Notes under the pieces: generated by a model
The model's database searches: none
Told to the model about the DNA's origin: nothing
Seen by the model: only the letters and a program-made list of their open reading frames with translations
Assembly (NCBI GenBank): GCA_934635385.1
Contig: CAKTZI010000023.1
Location: forward strand, 1-62,098
Length of the DNA stretch: 62,098 nucleotides
Reading direction: 5' to 3'
From: an uncultured Kiritimatiellota bacterium
GTDB taxonomy: Bacteria; Verrucomicrobiota; Kiritimatiellia; RFP12; UBA1067
In this document: positions 16,326 to 24,656 of the stretch, piece after piece
How the letters are laid out: each line of letters opens with the position of its first letter
Numbering within the stretch: position 1 is the first letter of the stretch
Translations under genes and position numbers: made by a program

Positions 16326-18314
16326 GTTGCCTTTCTGGCTGCCGTCGCCCTTTCGGCGGCGGCGCAGGGCCTTTCGCCGATGGCCTCAAACGATCTCGAT
16401 GTCGCGCGTGAGGCGCTGCGCGACGGCTTCTGGGCCGTCGCCCGTGCACATGCGGCGAAAACGGGCGATGGGGAGGCCGCACGGCTCGTCCAGCTCGAAA
16501 GCTGGGCGGCCGAGGGCAAGTGGGGGGCTGTCTCGAACGCCCTGGATCGCTGGGCGGATGCGCAGGGCGCGGCGTTCGACTACTACCGGGCCGTCGTGCG
16601 CGGCGACCACGCCGCCGCCGCGCGGCTTCTGGCGGCGGGCGGCTCGTCGGCGGGGGCTGTCCAGTCCCTGCTGTACGAGGCTGACCGCCTTGCGCGCGCG
16701 GGCGACGAGGCGGGTGCGAAGACGCTTTGGCGCGAAGTCTGCGCGCAGTCGAACGTCTCCGCGCGCGCGTTTGCGGTCGCGGCGGCGAACCTGATGGAGC
16801 CCGCGCTTCTGCGGCGCGCGCAGGCCGAGGCGGACACGGCGGCGGGGCGGCGGGCGTTTGCGCTGCGCCTCGGCACGGCGCTGCTGAAGGAGCGCGCCAC
16901 GTCGGCGGAGGGCGCCGCGCTGATTCGCGCGGTCGTCAAGGATGCGCCGGACACGCCGGGCGCGCGGGACGCGTTCCTGTCCGTCGCGGATGCGACGCTT
17001 GCGGCCGAGCGCTGGCAAGAGGCGTACGCACAGTATGCCGAGGCGACCGAGATCTGGCCGGACGCCGCCCGGCTGGACGCCGTGCAGGAGGGGCTTGGCT
17101 GGTCGCTGGCGCACCTCGGTCGGTTCGACGAGGCGCTGGAGGCTTTCGTGCGGGCGGAGCAGGTCGCCGAAACCGACGCCGCGCGGGCGAAGGCCGCGCT
17201 CAAGCAGAGTGACGTTCTCCTGTCGCTCGGACGGTTCGACGAGGCGCTGGTGCGGGCGCGTCAGGCGCTGAAGAAATATCCGAAGACGTCGGCGTCCGAG
17301 CAGATCGAGAAGGCGGTTCGGGTGCGCGAACGGGAGGCTCTTGGACGCGGGCTCTACCGCACCTACCGCTTTGCCGAGGCGCGCGCGGCGTTCCGGCAGG
17401 TCGCGGCGGACGATCCGGCGCGTGCGCCGCGCATGCGCTTCTTCGAGGCCCTGTGCCTCTATGGCGCCGGCGAGGACGCCGAGGCCGAGCGCTTGGCGGA
17501 GGGGCTGCTTGCCGAGGCGACCGATCCGCGCGTCCGGGCGGACGTCCTTCTCTGGCTGGCGAAGCTCAAGTACAACCGCCGCGACTGGCGCGCGTCCGGG
17601 CGGCTGTTCCTGGAGGCGTCCGGCGTGTCGGGCCTTTCGCCGGAGACGGCGGCGGACGCGCTCCTGTGGGCGGCGCGTGCGGCGTTTGCCGAAAACGACT
17701 ACACGTCGGCAATCCAGCTGACGACGCGGCTTGTGGAGTCCTTCCCGGCTTCGCCCGTGCGGCTGCCGGCGCTGCTCCTGCAGGGCGAGGCGCTGAACGA
17801 GCAGGCGCGCTTCGACGAGGCGGTGCTTGTCGCCGAGCGGGTCGCGGCGGCGGCGGACGTGACGGCGACCGACCGCGCGCGCGCCCGGCTCCTCAAGGCG
17901 GACGCGCTCTTCGCGATGGGCGCGGACAACCCCGCCCGCTACACGGCGGCGCTGGAGGCCTACCGCGCGATTCTCTTCGGCGGCGCGCTCTCGCCGAGCG
18001 CGAAGCTCGTCATCTCGTTCAAGATCGCCCGCGCGCTGGAGAAGCTCCGGCGACTTGACGAGGCGATGGATCAGTATTACACGCAGGTCGTTCTCGCCTA
18101 CCGGCGGGAGCGGCTCGGCCATGTGCGGCTCGATGACGAGGCGCGCGCGGCGTTTTCAAAGGCGGCGTTTCGGCTGGCGGACGAGTTCGAGGGGCGCGGC
18201 AAGGGCCATCAGGCCGTCGCCGTCCTCGACCTGGTCGCGACGAGCGACAGTCCGGCGGCCGAAGAGGCCCGCAAGCGCATCCGTCGCCTGACGGAGAAAG
18301 GGGGATTCCTGTGA
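16215..18314 (+). CDS. Exported tetratricopeptide-repeat protein
   Basis: 699 residues from ATG 16215. The hydrophobic signal sequence VAFLAAVALSAAAQG starts only about 37 residues in, behind an Arg-rich stretch encoded by a GAGAGACG repeat block, so the native start may have been altered. The rest is a solenoid of about 12 or more helical TPR-like repeats (LGRFDEALEAFVRAEQ, YTSAIQLTTRLVESFPASPV). It is probably periplasmic. It overlaps the ExbB gene (GTGA), and the grouping with ExbB/ExbD-like proteins suggests a scaffold for an energised envelope machine. Function unproven. Confidence 0.85.
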   Translation: MRDERDERGARPRRQKATVRGCRSSCLSSLSRLSCRAVAFLAAVALSAAAQGLSPMASNDLDVAREALRDGFWAVARAHAAKTGDGEAARLVQLESWAAEGKWGAVSNALDRWADAQGAAFDYYRAVVRGDHAAAARLLAAGGSSAGAVQSLLYEADRLARAGDEAGAKTLWREVCAQSNVSARAFAVAAANLMEPALLRRAQAEADTAAGRRAFALRLGTALLKERATSAEGAALIRAVVKDAPDTPGARDAFLSVADATLAAERWQEAYAQYAEATEIWPDAARLDAVQEGLGWSLAHLGRFDEALEAFVRAEQVAETDAARAKAALKQSDVLLSLGRFDEALVRARQALKKYPKTSASEQIEKAVRVREREALGRGLYRTYRFAEARAAFRQVAADDPARAPRMRFFEALCLYGAGEDAEAERLAEGLLAEATDPRVRADVLLWLAKLKYNRRDWRASGRLFLEASGVSGLSPETAADALLWAARAAFAENDYTSAIQLTTRLVESFPASPVRLPALLLQGEALNEQARFDEAVLVAERVAAAADVTATDRARARLLKADALFAMGADNPARYTAALEAYRAILFGGALSPSAKLVISFKIARALEKLRRLDEAMDQYYTQVVLAYRRERLGHVRLDDEARAAFSKAAFRLADEFEGRGKGHQAVAVLDLVATSDSPAAEEARKRIRRLTEKGGFL

Positions 18315-18943
18315 GTTTTGTCGGCGGTTCCGTGTTCGGGCTTCTGCTCGTCCTGGCGGTCGTGTCCGTCTATGTCTTCTTCGAGCGGTTCTTCGACCTG
18401 CGCCGGGCGCAGGTCGACTACGCGGACTTCCTCAAGGGCGTGATCAACGTCCTGGATCGCGGCAGCCGGGACGAGGCGCTGTCGATCTGCGAGGACGTGG
18501 TCGCGCCCGTGTCGTCCGTCGTCGCGACGGCGATCCGGCACCGCAGCGGTTCGGCGCGCGTCCTGCGCGAGGCCGTCGACTCGCAGGGGCGCGCCGAGAT
18601 CGGCCGCCTCGACCGGCGGCTCGCGGTGCTGGCGATCATTGCGCAGACGGCGCCGCTCCTCGGCCTCCTCGGCACGGTGATCGGCTTCGTGCGCACGGTG
18701 CAGACGGCGAACGCGGACGCGCTCGTCTCGCGCGTCGCGCTGCTGGACGGCGCGATGGAGGCTCTCGTCGCGGCGGCGTTCGGCCTCGCGGTCGCGATTC
18801 TCGCGTCCGTGATGTATTCCTTCCTGCGTGTCCGGCTCGACCGCATCGTCGTCGAGCTGGAGGCGGCGGCAAGCCAGATCATCGGCTACATCTCCACGCA
18901 GAAGGAGAAGGAGGCGATGCGCGAAAAGGAGAAGGCGAAGTGA
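18311..18943 (+). CDS. exbB: ExbB/TolQ/MotA-type proton-channel protein
   Basis: 210 residues with the TolQ/ExbB layout: an N-terminal membrane helix (about 7-25), a cytoplasmic region with RLDRRLAVLAIIAQTAPLLG, then two membrane helices (TAPLLGLLGTVIGFVRTV and ALVAAAFGLAVAILASVM). These proteins use proton flow with an ExbD/TolR partner to move envelope components. GTG start overlaps the TPR gene stop, and the ExbD-like gene overlaps its end. Confidence 0.9.
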   Translation: MSFVGGSVFGLLLVLAVVSVYVFFERFFDLRRAQVDYADFLKGVINVLDRGSRDEALSICEDVVAPVSSVVATAIRHRSGSARVLREAVDSQGRAEIGRLDRRLAVLAIIAQTAPLLGLLGTVIGFVRTVQTANADALVSRVALLDGAMEALVAAAFGLAVAILASVMYSFLRVRLDRIVVELEAAASQIIGYISTQKEKEAMREKEKAK

Positions 18944-19413
18944 GCCCCTGGGGATGGACGCCTGAACGCGCACCGGGCATCTGGCGGCATGGCGCGGCCT
19001 GGCTGAAGCCGATCGTCGCGGCCGCGCCGTATCTCACGGTCGGGCTGCTGCTGTTGCAGCTCCGCGTCGTCTCCGGCACGCTCACGGCGGCCGAGGGCAC
19101 GCTCTTCGACCTTCCGGCGGCGGTGTCGAAGGATGCCGTCGGCGAGTCGCCGGTCGCGCTGATGATGCCGATGCCGCGCGAGACGCTCGTCTTCTTCGAC
19201 GACACGCGCTATCTGATGGGCGAGGACGCCTCGCGGCGCGCGCTGGGCGAGCAGCTCGCGGATCGCTTCTCCCGTCGCGCGGAGAAGACCCTGCTCGTCC
19301 TGGCGGACCGGCGCGTGGCGGGCGGCGAGCTGATGCGCCTCGCGGCGCTCGCGCGGGCGAACGGCGTCACGCGCGTCCTGTTCGCCGAGAAGCGTACGGA
19401 GAGCGGCGAATGA
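18940..19413 (+). CDS. ExbD/TolR-like protein
   Basis: 157 residues with one N-terminal membrane helix (AAPYLTVGLLLLQLRVVSG) and a periplasmic domain of about 110 residues, the topology of ExbD/TolR. A typical pore aspartate in the membrane helix is not obvious, so the assignment leans on topology and position after exbB. GTG start overlapping the exbB stop. Confidence 0.7.
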   Translation: MSPWGWTPERAPGIWRHGAAWLKPIVAAAPYLTVGLLLLQLRVVSGTLTAAEGTLFDLPAAVSKDAVGESPVALMMPMPRETLVFFDDTRYLMGEDASRRALGEQLADRFSRRAEKTLLVLADRRVAGGELMRLAALARANGVTRVLFAEKRTESGE

Positions 19414-19868
19414 GGCGCGTGCGAAGCGAGATGCTCTCCCTCCTGACGGCGCTGGCGCTGCCGGTCGCCGTCTTCTGTAGCCTCCCCTATTCGGCGCTGC
19501 GGCGTACGCCGCACCCCCTGCCGTCGCAGGGGGTGGTGGCGCGACCGTTTGCGGCGTTCGTGAGCCTGACGCCGGACGAGGAGGCCCAGGTGATGCGCCG
19601 GGCGAAGTCAACCGGTTCCGGCGAGCCGACGGATGCGGCGATCCGCCCGGACGACCTCGTCTTGCGCGAACTGCCGGATGACCCGCCGACGCCGCTCGTC
19701 CGCCTTTCCGACCGCACCCGTCCGCCGGAGCTCCGGCGGATGGACTGGCGTCCGCCGCCCTATCTGCCGACGTGTGCCGCGCCGCCTCCGGCGGTCATCC
19801 CGACCGAACAGGACGAGGCGCCGCCGTTCGGCTTCTCGAAGGAGGAGCTTCTGAAGCTCGACGATTAG
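19410..19868 (+). CDS. Small proline-rich single-pass protein in the exb operon
   Basis: 152 residues, not recognised by sequence. An N-terminal hydrophobic segment (SLLTALALPVAVFCSLPYSA) is followed by a Pro/Arg-rich periplasmic-type region. By position it could be a TonB-like or TolR-like linker of the TPR-ExbB-ExbD machine, but it lacks a recognisable TonB C-terminal domain. ATGA overlap with the previous gene. Confidence 0.7.
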   Translation: MRRVRSEMLSLLTALALPVAVFCSLPYSALRRTPHPLPSQGVVARPFAAFVSLTPDEEAQVMRRAKSTGSGEPTDAAIRPDDLVLRELPDDPPTPLVRLSDRTRPPELRRMDWRPPPYLPTCAAPPPAVIPTEQDEAPPFGFSKEELLKLDD

Positions 19869-19875
19869 GCTTGCC

Positions 19876-19912
19876 GACAATGGACAGACGACAAAGGACA
19901 AACAGCAGAAAG
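19876..19912. repeat. GGACAGACGACAAAGGACA-type short repeat before pyrE
   Basis: ATGGACAGACGACAAAGGAC units in the 55-bp gap before pyrE, similar in style to the GGACAG units in the deacylase and BNR-repeat genes. The pyrE Shine-Dalgarno AAAGGA follows. Confidence 0.4.
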
Positions 19913-19923
19913 GAAACTCAGAC

Positions 19924-20535
19924 ATGACGCAGAAACAGGTTCTCCAGGCATTCAAGGACACGGGCGCGCTGTTGGAGGGGCACTTCGAGCTCCGCTCCAA
20001 GCTGCACTCCAACCGCTACTTCCAGTGCGCGAACGTGCTGCGCTATCCGCGCATCGCCGAAAAGCTCTGCCGCGAGGTGACGCGGCAGGCCGTCAAGAGC
20101 GGCAAGCTCGGCAAGCGGATCGACGGCGTGATCTCGCCGGCCGTCGGCGGCATCCTCGTCGGGCACGAGGTCGCGCGCGAGCTGAACGTGAAGTGCGTCT
20201 TCGCCGAGAAGGTGCCGGGCGAGGGCGTGGACGCGACGGGCAAGCCGAACACGGTCTTGGCGATGCGCCGCTTCGCGCTCAAGAAGGGCGAACGCTACGT
20301 CGTCGCGGAGGACGTCGTCACGAAGGGCGGACGCGTGCAGGAGACGATCGACCTTGTGAAGGCCGCCGGCGCGAAGGTCGCGGGCGTCATTCTGCTCGTG
20401 GATCGTTCGGGCGGCAAGGTCAAGTTCGGCCGCATCCCGATGTTCTCGCTCATGCAGATGACGCCCGAGACGTGGACGGCCGAGACATGCCCGATGTGCA
20501 AGGCCGGCTCGAAGCCCGTCCACCCCGGCTCGTAA
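19924..20535 (+). CDS. pyrE: Orotate phosphoribosyltransferase
   Basis: A 203-residue enzyme that transfers phosphoribose from PRPP to orotate in UMP synthesis. It has the N-terminal TGALLEGHFELRSKLHSNRY typical of the long PyrE clade, and the PRPP-binding motif VVAEDVVTKGGRVQETI. The C-terminus ends with a CPMC motif. The gene interrupts the exb cluster and may be read with it. A hairpin follows directly. Confidence 0.95.
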   Translation: MTQKQVLQAFKDTGALLEGHFELRSKLHSNRYFQCANVLRYPRIAEKLCREVTRQAVKSGKLGKRIDGVISPAVGGILVGHEVARELNVKCVFAEKVPGEGVDATGKPNTVLAMRRFALKKGERYVVAEDVVTKGGRVQETIDLVKAAGAKVAGVILLVDRSGGKVKFGRIPMFSLMQMTPETWTAETCPMCKAGSKPVHPGS

Positions 20536-20578
20536 GGCCGGCGAACATCCTCGTCGGGTGAACCCCGAAGCCTCCTGT

Positions 20579-20610
20579 GGCGTTTCATTGAATGATGAAA
20601 CGCCTTTGTC
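20579..20610 (+). terminator. Hairpin GGCGTTTCAT/ATGAAACGCC with T-rich tail, overlapping the next start codon
   Basis: A perfect 10-bp stem (20579-20588 with 20595-20604), 6-nt loop, then TTTGTCT. It fits an intrinsic terminator for pyrE, but the start codons of the next gene (ATGATG, 20592-20597) lie in the loop and right arm, so it could also mask translation initiation. Confidence 0.6.
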
Positions 20611-22220
20611 TATCTTCATGTGCGGCACTGTCGCTGACCCTGACGGCTTCGGCCTTCAGCGGCAAGACGCTCTACCATTACGTCGCCTACCACGCGGCCT
20701 TCTGGCCGAAGGCGCTGCCGGCGACGGCCGAGAACTATCCGAAAGTCGCGTTGGCGGGTCTCGATTCGCTGAAGTTCGACACGCTCGTGGTCGCGCCGAC
20801 GTTCGGGTTCGGGTCGATGGCGGCGAAGCTCAATTCGGCGGACTTCCCGACCGTTCAGCCGGCGTCCGACTCGAAGTGGTTGGCGCCGTACCGCAACGCG
20901 ATGCCCGAACTCGCGCAGAAGGGCATCGACCCGCTGGCGGAGACGGTCAAGTGGTGCCGCAAGAACAAGAAGGAGGTTGTCGTCGCGCTGCCGGTCAACC
21001 TGCTGATCCACGGGGCGCGTCCGGGCGGGGCGCGGAACACGCCCGGCTCGTGGTATTCGTACCTCTGGCCGTCGTTCAAGACCAAGAACCCCGATGCGCT
21101 GATGAGTCCCGACGGCAAGACGGGGACGCCGCACGCCTCGGCGGTCGCGGTGGACTACGGCAGCGCGAAGGTGCGCGACAAGTTCGCAGCCGTCGCGTGC
21201 GAGATTGCCGGCAAGTACGACATCGACGGGCTGATGGTCGACTTCATGATGAACCCGACGCTCTTCCGCAGCGTGGCGACGGGCGGAAAGGCCGAGCCGA
21301 AGGAGGTCGAGCAGCTGACGCAGATGATGCAGAAGATCGGCGCGGCGTGCAAGAGCGCGGCGACGCGGCTCGGCCATCCCGTCACGTTCTGTGCGCGCGT
21401 CCCCGACTCCGTCGGCTACTGCAAGGACATCGGCATCAACCTGCAGGGCTGGTTCGACGCGAAGCTCTTGGACGCGGTCGTGCTGGGTGGGGGCTTTCAG
21501 CTGAACCGCTGGAACGTGACGGGCGACCTCGCGGCGAAGGCGGGCATTCCGTACTACGTCTCGTTCGTCGGAAGCGGCATCTATGTCGGCAATGACTCCG
21601 GCTATTCGGGCGACGACGAGCGCCTGCCACGCCAGAGCCGCCCGACCTACGCGGCGCGGATTGCGGACGCGCTTCTCTGCAAGGCGTCCGGCTGCATGTA
21701 CACGATGGCACTGCACCACGAGGTCGGCTGGATCTCGCATGGAGCGATTGCGCCCTTCGACGCGGCGGCGAACAGGCGCGCGGACAAGCGGTATTTCGTC
21801 TCTTACACGAACGACCGCGCGGCGAACGGGCCGCTGAAGGACGGGGCGAAGTACGCGGGCGTCGAGTCGCTGCTCTCGAACAGCCCGATCCCCCTCTCGA
21901 AGGGCGTGGCGAAGTACCACGTGAACGTGTGGGACGACGCGGCCGCGCTGAAGGGCGATGATGCGCCGAAGGCGACGCTCGTCACCGAGGCGTCGATTCC
22001 GAGCGGCATGGAGACGGTCGTCACGTTCAACGGCAAGGAGCTGAAGTCCTTCAAGAAGCGGGCGGGCACGCAGCTCTACGAGATTCCGCAGGGGCTTCTG
22101 CGCACCGGCGCGAACGAGGTGACCGTCAAGGCGAAGGGCAAGAACAGGCGCGGCGAGACGGCGAAGCTCGGCAACATCGCCGTCGAGCTGGCGTATCCGA
22201 AGAAGGAGGGCGGAAAATGA
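20592..22220 (+). CDS. Secreted TIM-barrel glycoside-hydrolase-like protein
   Basis: 542 residues. The signal peptide is MMKRLCLSSCAALSLTLTASA. The body looks like a putative glycosyl-hydrolase TIM barrel: the strand IDGLMVDFMM is a typical acidic catalytic-strand pattern, followed by long Asp/Trp-rich loops and a C-terminal beta-sandwich of about 110 residues. The family cannot be fixed. The start codon lies in a terminator-like hairpin. It overlaps the next gene (ATGA), suggesting joint expression with the toroid protein. Confidence 0.72.
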   Translation: MMKRLCLSSCAALSLTLTASAFSGKTLYHYVAYHAAFWPKALPATAENYPKVALAGLDSLKFDTLVVAPTFGFGSMAAKLNSADFPTVQPASDSKWLAPYRNAMPELAQKGIDPLAETVKWCRKNKKEVVVALPVNLLIHGARPGGARNTPGSWYSYLWPSFKTKNPDALMSPDGKTGTPHASAVAVDYGSAKVRDKFAAVACEIAGKYDIDGLMVDFMMNPTLFRSVATGGKAEPKEVEQLTQMMQKIGAACKSAATRLGHPVTFCARVPDSVGYCKDIGINLQGWFDAKLLDAVVLGGGFQLNRWNVTGDLAAKAGIPYYVSFVGSGIYVGNDSGYSGDDERLPRQSRPTYAARIADALLCKASGCMYTMALHHEVGWISHGAIAPFDAAANRRADKRYFVSYTNDRAANGPLKDGAKYAGVESLLSNSPIPLSKGVAKYHVNVWDDAAALKGDDAPKATLVTEASIPSGMETVVTFNGKELKSFKKRAGTQLYEIPQGLLRTGANEVTVKAKGKNRRGETAKLGNIAVELAYPKKEGGK

Positions 22221-23857
22221 ACGACGAGAACCGCGAACCGACGGCGGACGAGGTGATGGAGGAGCATCTGGCCGAACTGGAGGCGGCCTACGCCGAAGTC
22301 GGCTTCTTCCAGCGCCTCGCGCGCATGGTCAAGGGACTCGGCAAGCCGCGCGCCTCGGCAGAGTACAAGCTCGCGCGCACGGAGCTTCAGCGGCTCGCCG
22401 CGCCGATCGTCGCCGTGGTTGCCCCGGTCGTCTTCGTCATCGTCCTCTGCGTGATGACGGACATCACGGGGCAGGCGAAGCGGACGATCCAGATCGACGT
22501 CGCCCGAACGCAGGAGGAAGAGGACGTCCTGGAGGAAGAGGGCGAGCAGACGGAGATCGAGACGCCTGACGACATGGAGGTCGAGATCACGGTCGACACG
22601 CCGTCCGACGTGCCGACGCAGGTCACGGACGTCGTGGCGCCGAGCCCGACGTCGACCGCCGTCGAGCAGACGCTGCGCCCGCCGGATCCGACGTCTGTCT
22701 CGCTCGTCAAGTCGCCGGTCACGATGAAGTCGATCTACGGCGAGACGCGCAACGCGGCTTCGCGCGTCGAGGCGCTGCGCAAGTACGGCGGCGACCGGCG
22801 CACGGAGGAGTCCGTCATAAACGCCCTGCGGTGGCTGAAGACCCAGCAGCGGCCGGACGGCAGCTGGGCGGGCTCGACGGGTGCGGACGGGCAGGGCGTG
22901 ACGGGGCTTGTGCTGCTGACGTTCCTCGCGCACGGCGAGAAGAGCGGCGGCGGGGAGTTCGGCGGCTGCGTCTCGAAGGGGCTCGAATGGCTGATGTCGC
23001 GGCGCGAGAACCTCGACCCGGTCGGAACGCACGCGCTCGCCGAGGCGTATGGCTTCCTCAAGAACCCGAATCTCAAGGAGGCGGCGACGCAAGCGGTGCA
23101 GGTGCTGGCCGACCGTCTCTGCGCGACGACCTGGGGGCCGGACGACGACCGGGGGCTGAACACGCGTCCGCAGCTGCTGCGCATGGCGTTCCAGACGATG
23201 GCGCTCAAGTCCGCGCAGATGAGCGGCATCGAGCCGAAGAACCTTGCGGACGCGCTCGCGAAACTGAAGGAGGGCTTTCTGATCCAGGGCAACCAGAAGG
23301 ACGGCGGCTTCTCGAGCGACTACTACGGGCCGGCGCGCGCGGGCTATCGGCGGACGGGCATCTGGCACTTCATGGTCGGCGTCGTCGGCCTCCAGTACCT
23401 CGGCTTCGGAGACCTGCCGATCGTCGAGAAGACGATGAAGATCCTCGACGACGACTGGGAGCTGCCGACGCTCGGCTCGATCGACAGCTCGTGCTGTCCT
23501 GTGCGCGGCAACTACTGGGCGACGATGGTGTTCTTCAACGGCGGCGGCAAGCGGTGGCAGAACTGGAATCGCCACATGATCGACGTCTACTACAACGGGC
23601 AGACGGTCAAGAAGGGGGCGTATGTCGATTCAAAGGGCGAGAGGCGCAATCTCGGCTACTGGACGTGCGAGGACATGCACATCGGCTCGCAGCCGGTCGC
23701 GCCGACGTGCTGGGTCGCGCTGCAGCTGATGGTCTACTACCGCTATCTGCCGACCTCCTCGAAAAAGGCGCGCGGCATCACGGCGAAGAAGCCGGCGCCA
23801 GAAGAGCCGAAGCCGACGTCCGCAGACAAGACCGTCGATGTCGAGGTTGACATCTGA
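22217..23857 (+). CDS. Membrane-anchored prenyltransferase/squalene-oxidase repeat protein
   Basis: 546 residues. A cytoplasmic N-terminal segment of about 57 residues precedes one membrane helix (about 58-78), a Glu/Thr/Pro-rich linker, and then an alpha/alpha-toroid domain with terpene-cyclase-like repeats (ALRWLKTQQRPDGSWAGST, GFLIQGNQKDGGFSSDYYG). The DxDD or CaaX-type catalytic motifs of true cyclases or transferases are not visible, so it may be a binding or scaffolding toroid. Its proximity to TPR-ExbB-ExbD genes suggests a common system. ATG 22217 overlaps the previous stop. Confidence 0.8.
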   Translation: MNDENREPTADEVMEEHLAELEAAYAEVGFFQRLARMVKGLGKPRASAEYKLARTELQRLAAPIVAVVAPVVFVIVLCVMTDITGQAKRTIQIDVARTQEEEDVLEEEGEQTEIETPDDMEVEITVDTPSDVPTQVTDVVAPSPTSTAVEQTLRPPDPTSVSLVKSPVTMKSIYGETRNAASRVEALRKYGGDRRTEESVINALRWLKTQQRPDGSWAGSTGADGQGVTGLVLLTFLAHGEKSGGGEFGGCVSKGLEWLMSRRENLDPVGTHALAEAYGFLKNPNLKEAATQAVQVLADRLCATTWGPDDDRGLNTRPQLLRMAFQTMALKSAQMSGIEPKNLADALAKLKEGFLIQGNQKDGGFSSDYYGPARAGYRRTGIWHFMVGVVGLQYLGFGDLPIVEKTMKILDDDWELPTLGSIDSSCCPVRGNYWATMVFFNGGGKRWQNWNRHMIDVYYNGQTVKKGAYVDSKGERRNLGYWTCEDMHIGSQPVAPTCWVALQLMVYYRYLPTSSKKARGITAKKPAPEEPKPTSADKTVDVEVDI

Positions 23858-23863
23858 GACGCG

Positions 23864-24655
23864 TCAGCGCTTTGGCTTCGAGTTCCCTTGGGTTGGCGTG
23901 TGCGCGGCGAGGCTGCGGCGGTACTCGCGCATCGTGAGGCCGTAGGTCTTGCAGAAGAGGCGCTTGGCGTAGTCGGCGTTGGGGAAGCCGCAGGCGGCGG
24001 TGATCGCGCCGATCTTGAGTTTCGTCGTCCGCAGCTTGATGCGCACGGCCTTCAGCCGGGCGCGCGCGAGGGAGTCGGAGAGCGTCCGGCAGCCGTACTC
24101 CCGGAACCGCTGGCTGACGAGGGCCTGCGAGACGCCGAGGTGCGCAACCACGTCATGGGCGCGGATGCCGCTTGTCGCCTGCCGCTCGACGAACTCCATC
24201 GCCCGCTCGATCAGGTGCGCGGCCGGCGCGATGGGCGCCGTGCTTTCGCGCTCGACGATCTCGGCGTCCGTCAGCTTGATGACCTTCCGTTCCGCGTGCG
24301 CGTCGTCCATCAGCCGGTCGAGCGCCATCGCGGCGACCTCGCCCTTGCGGACCTGGCTGGTGGAGAGGCTTGTCAGCGTCGGACGCGAGAAGTCGCAGAA
24401 GACGGGGTCGTCGTCCACGCCGAGGACTTGCACGTGCTTGGGGACGGACAGGCTTGCGCCGTCGCACGCCTGAAGCACCTGCGCGCCGCGCTGGGCGTAG
24501 GCGGCCATGACCGCGACAGGCTTCGGCAGGGCCGCCAGCGCGTCCTTCAGATAGGCGAGGTCGTCGGGCGAGCCCGCCATGTGCGGCGAGTCGATCAGGA
24601 CGGGTTCGCAGTCGTGCGCGGCGAGCGCGTCCCGGAATCCCTCGAAACGCTGCTG
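23864..24655 (-). pseudogene. 5'-truncated XylR-like AraC-family regulator
   Basis: The readable part covers the second half of a periplasmic-binding-like sensor (from NQQRFEGFRDALAAHD; QVLGVDDDPVFCDFSRP) and a full C-terminal AraC DNA-binding domain (HDVVAHLGVSQALVSQRFRE, IGAITAACGFPNADYAKRLF). Complete XylR-type regulators have about 100 more residues at the N-terminus. Here the frame runs instead into the 3' end of the ATPase gene at 24657. The upstream part is absent, so the gene was probably cut by arrival of the ATPase gene. Confidence 0.75.
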
Positions 24656-24656
24656 G

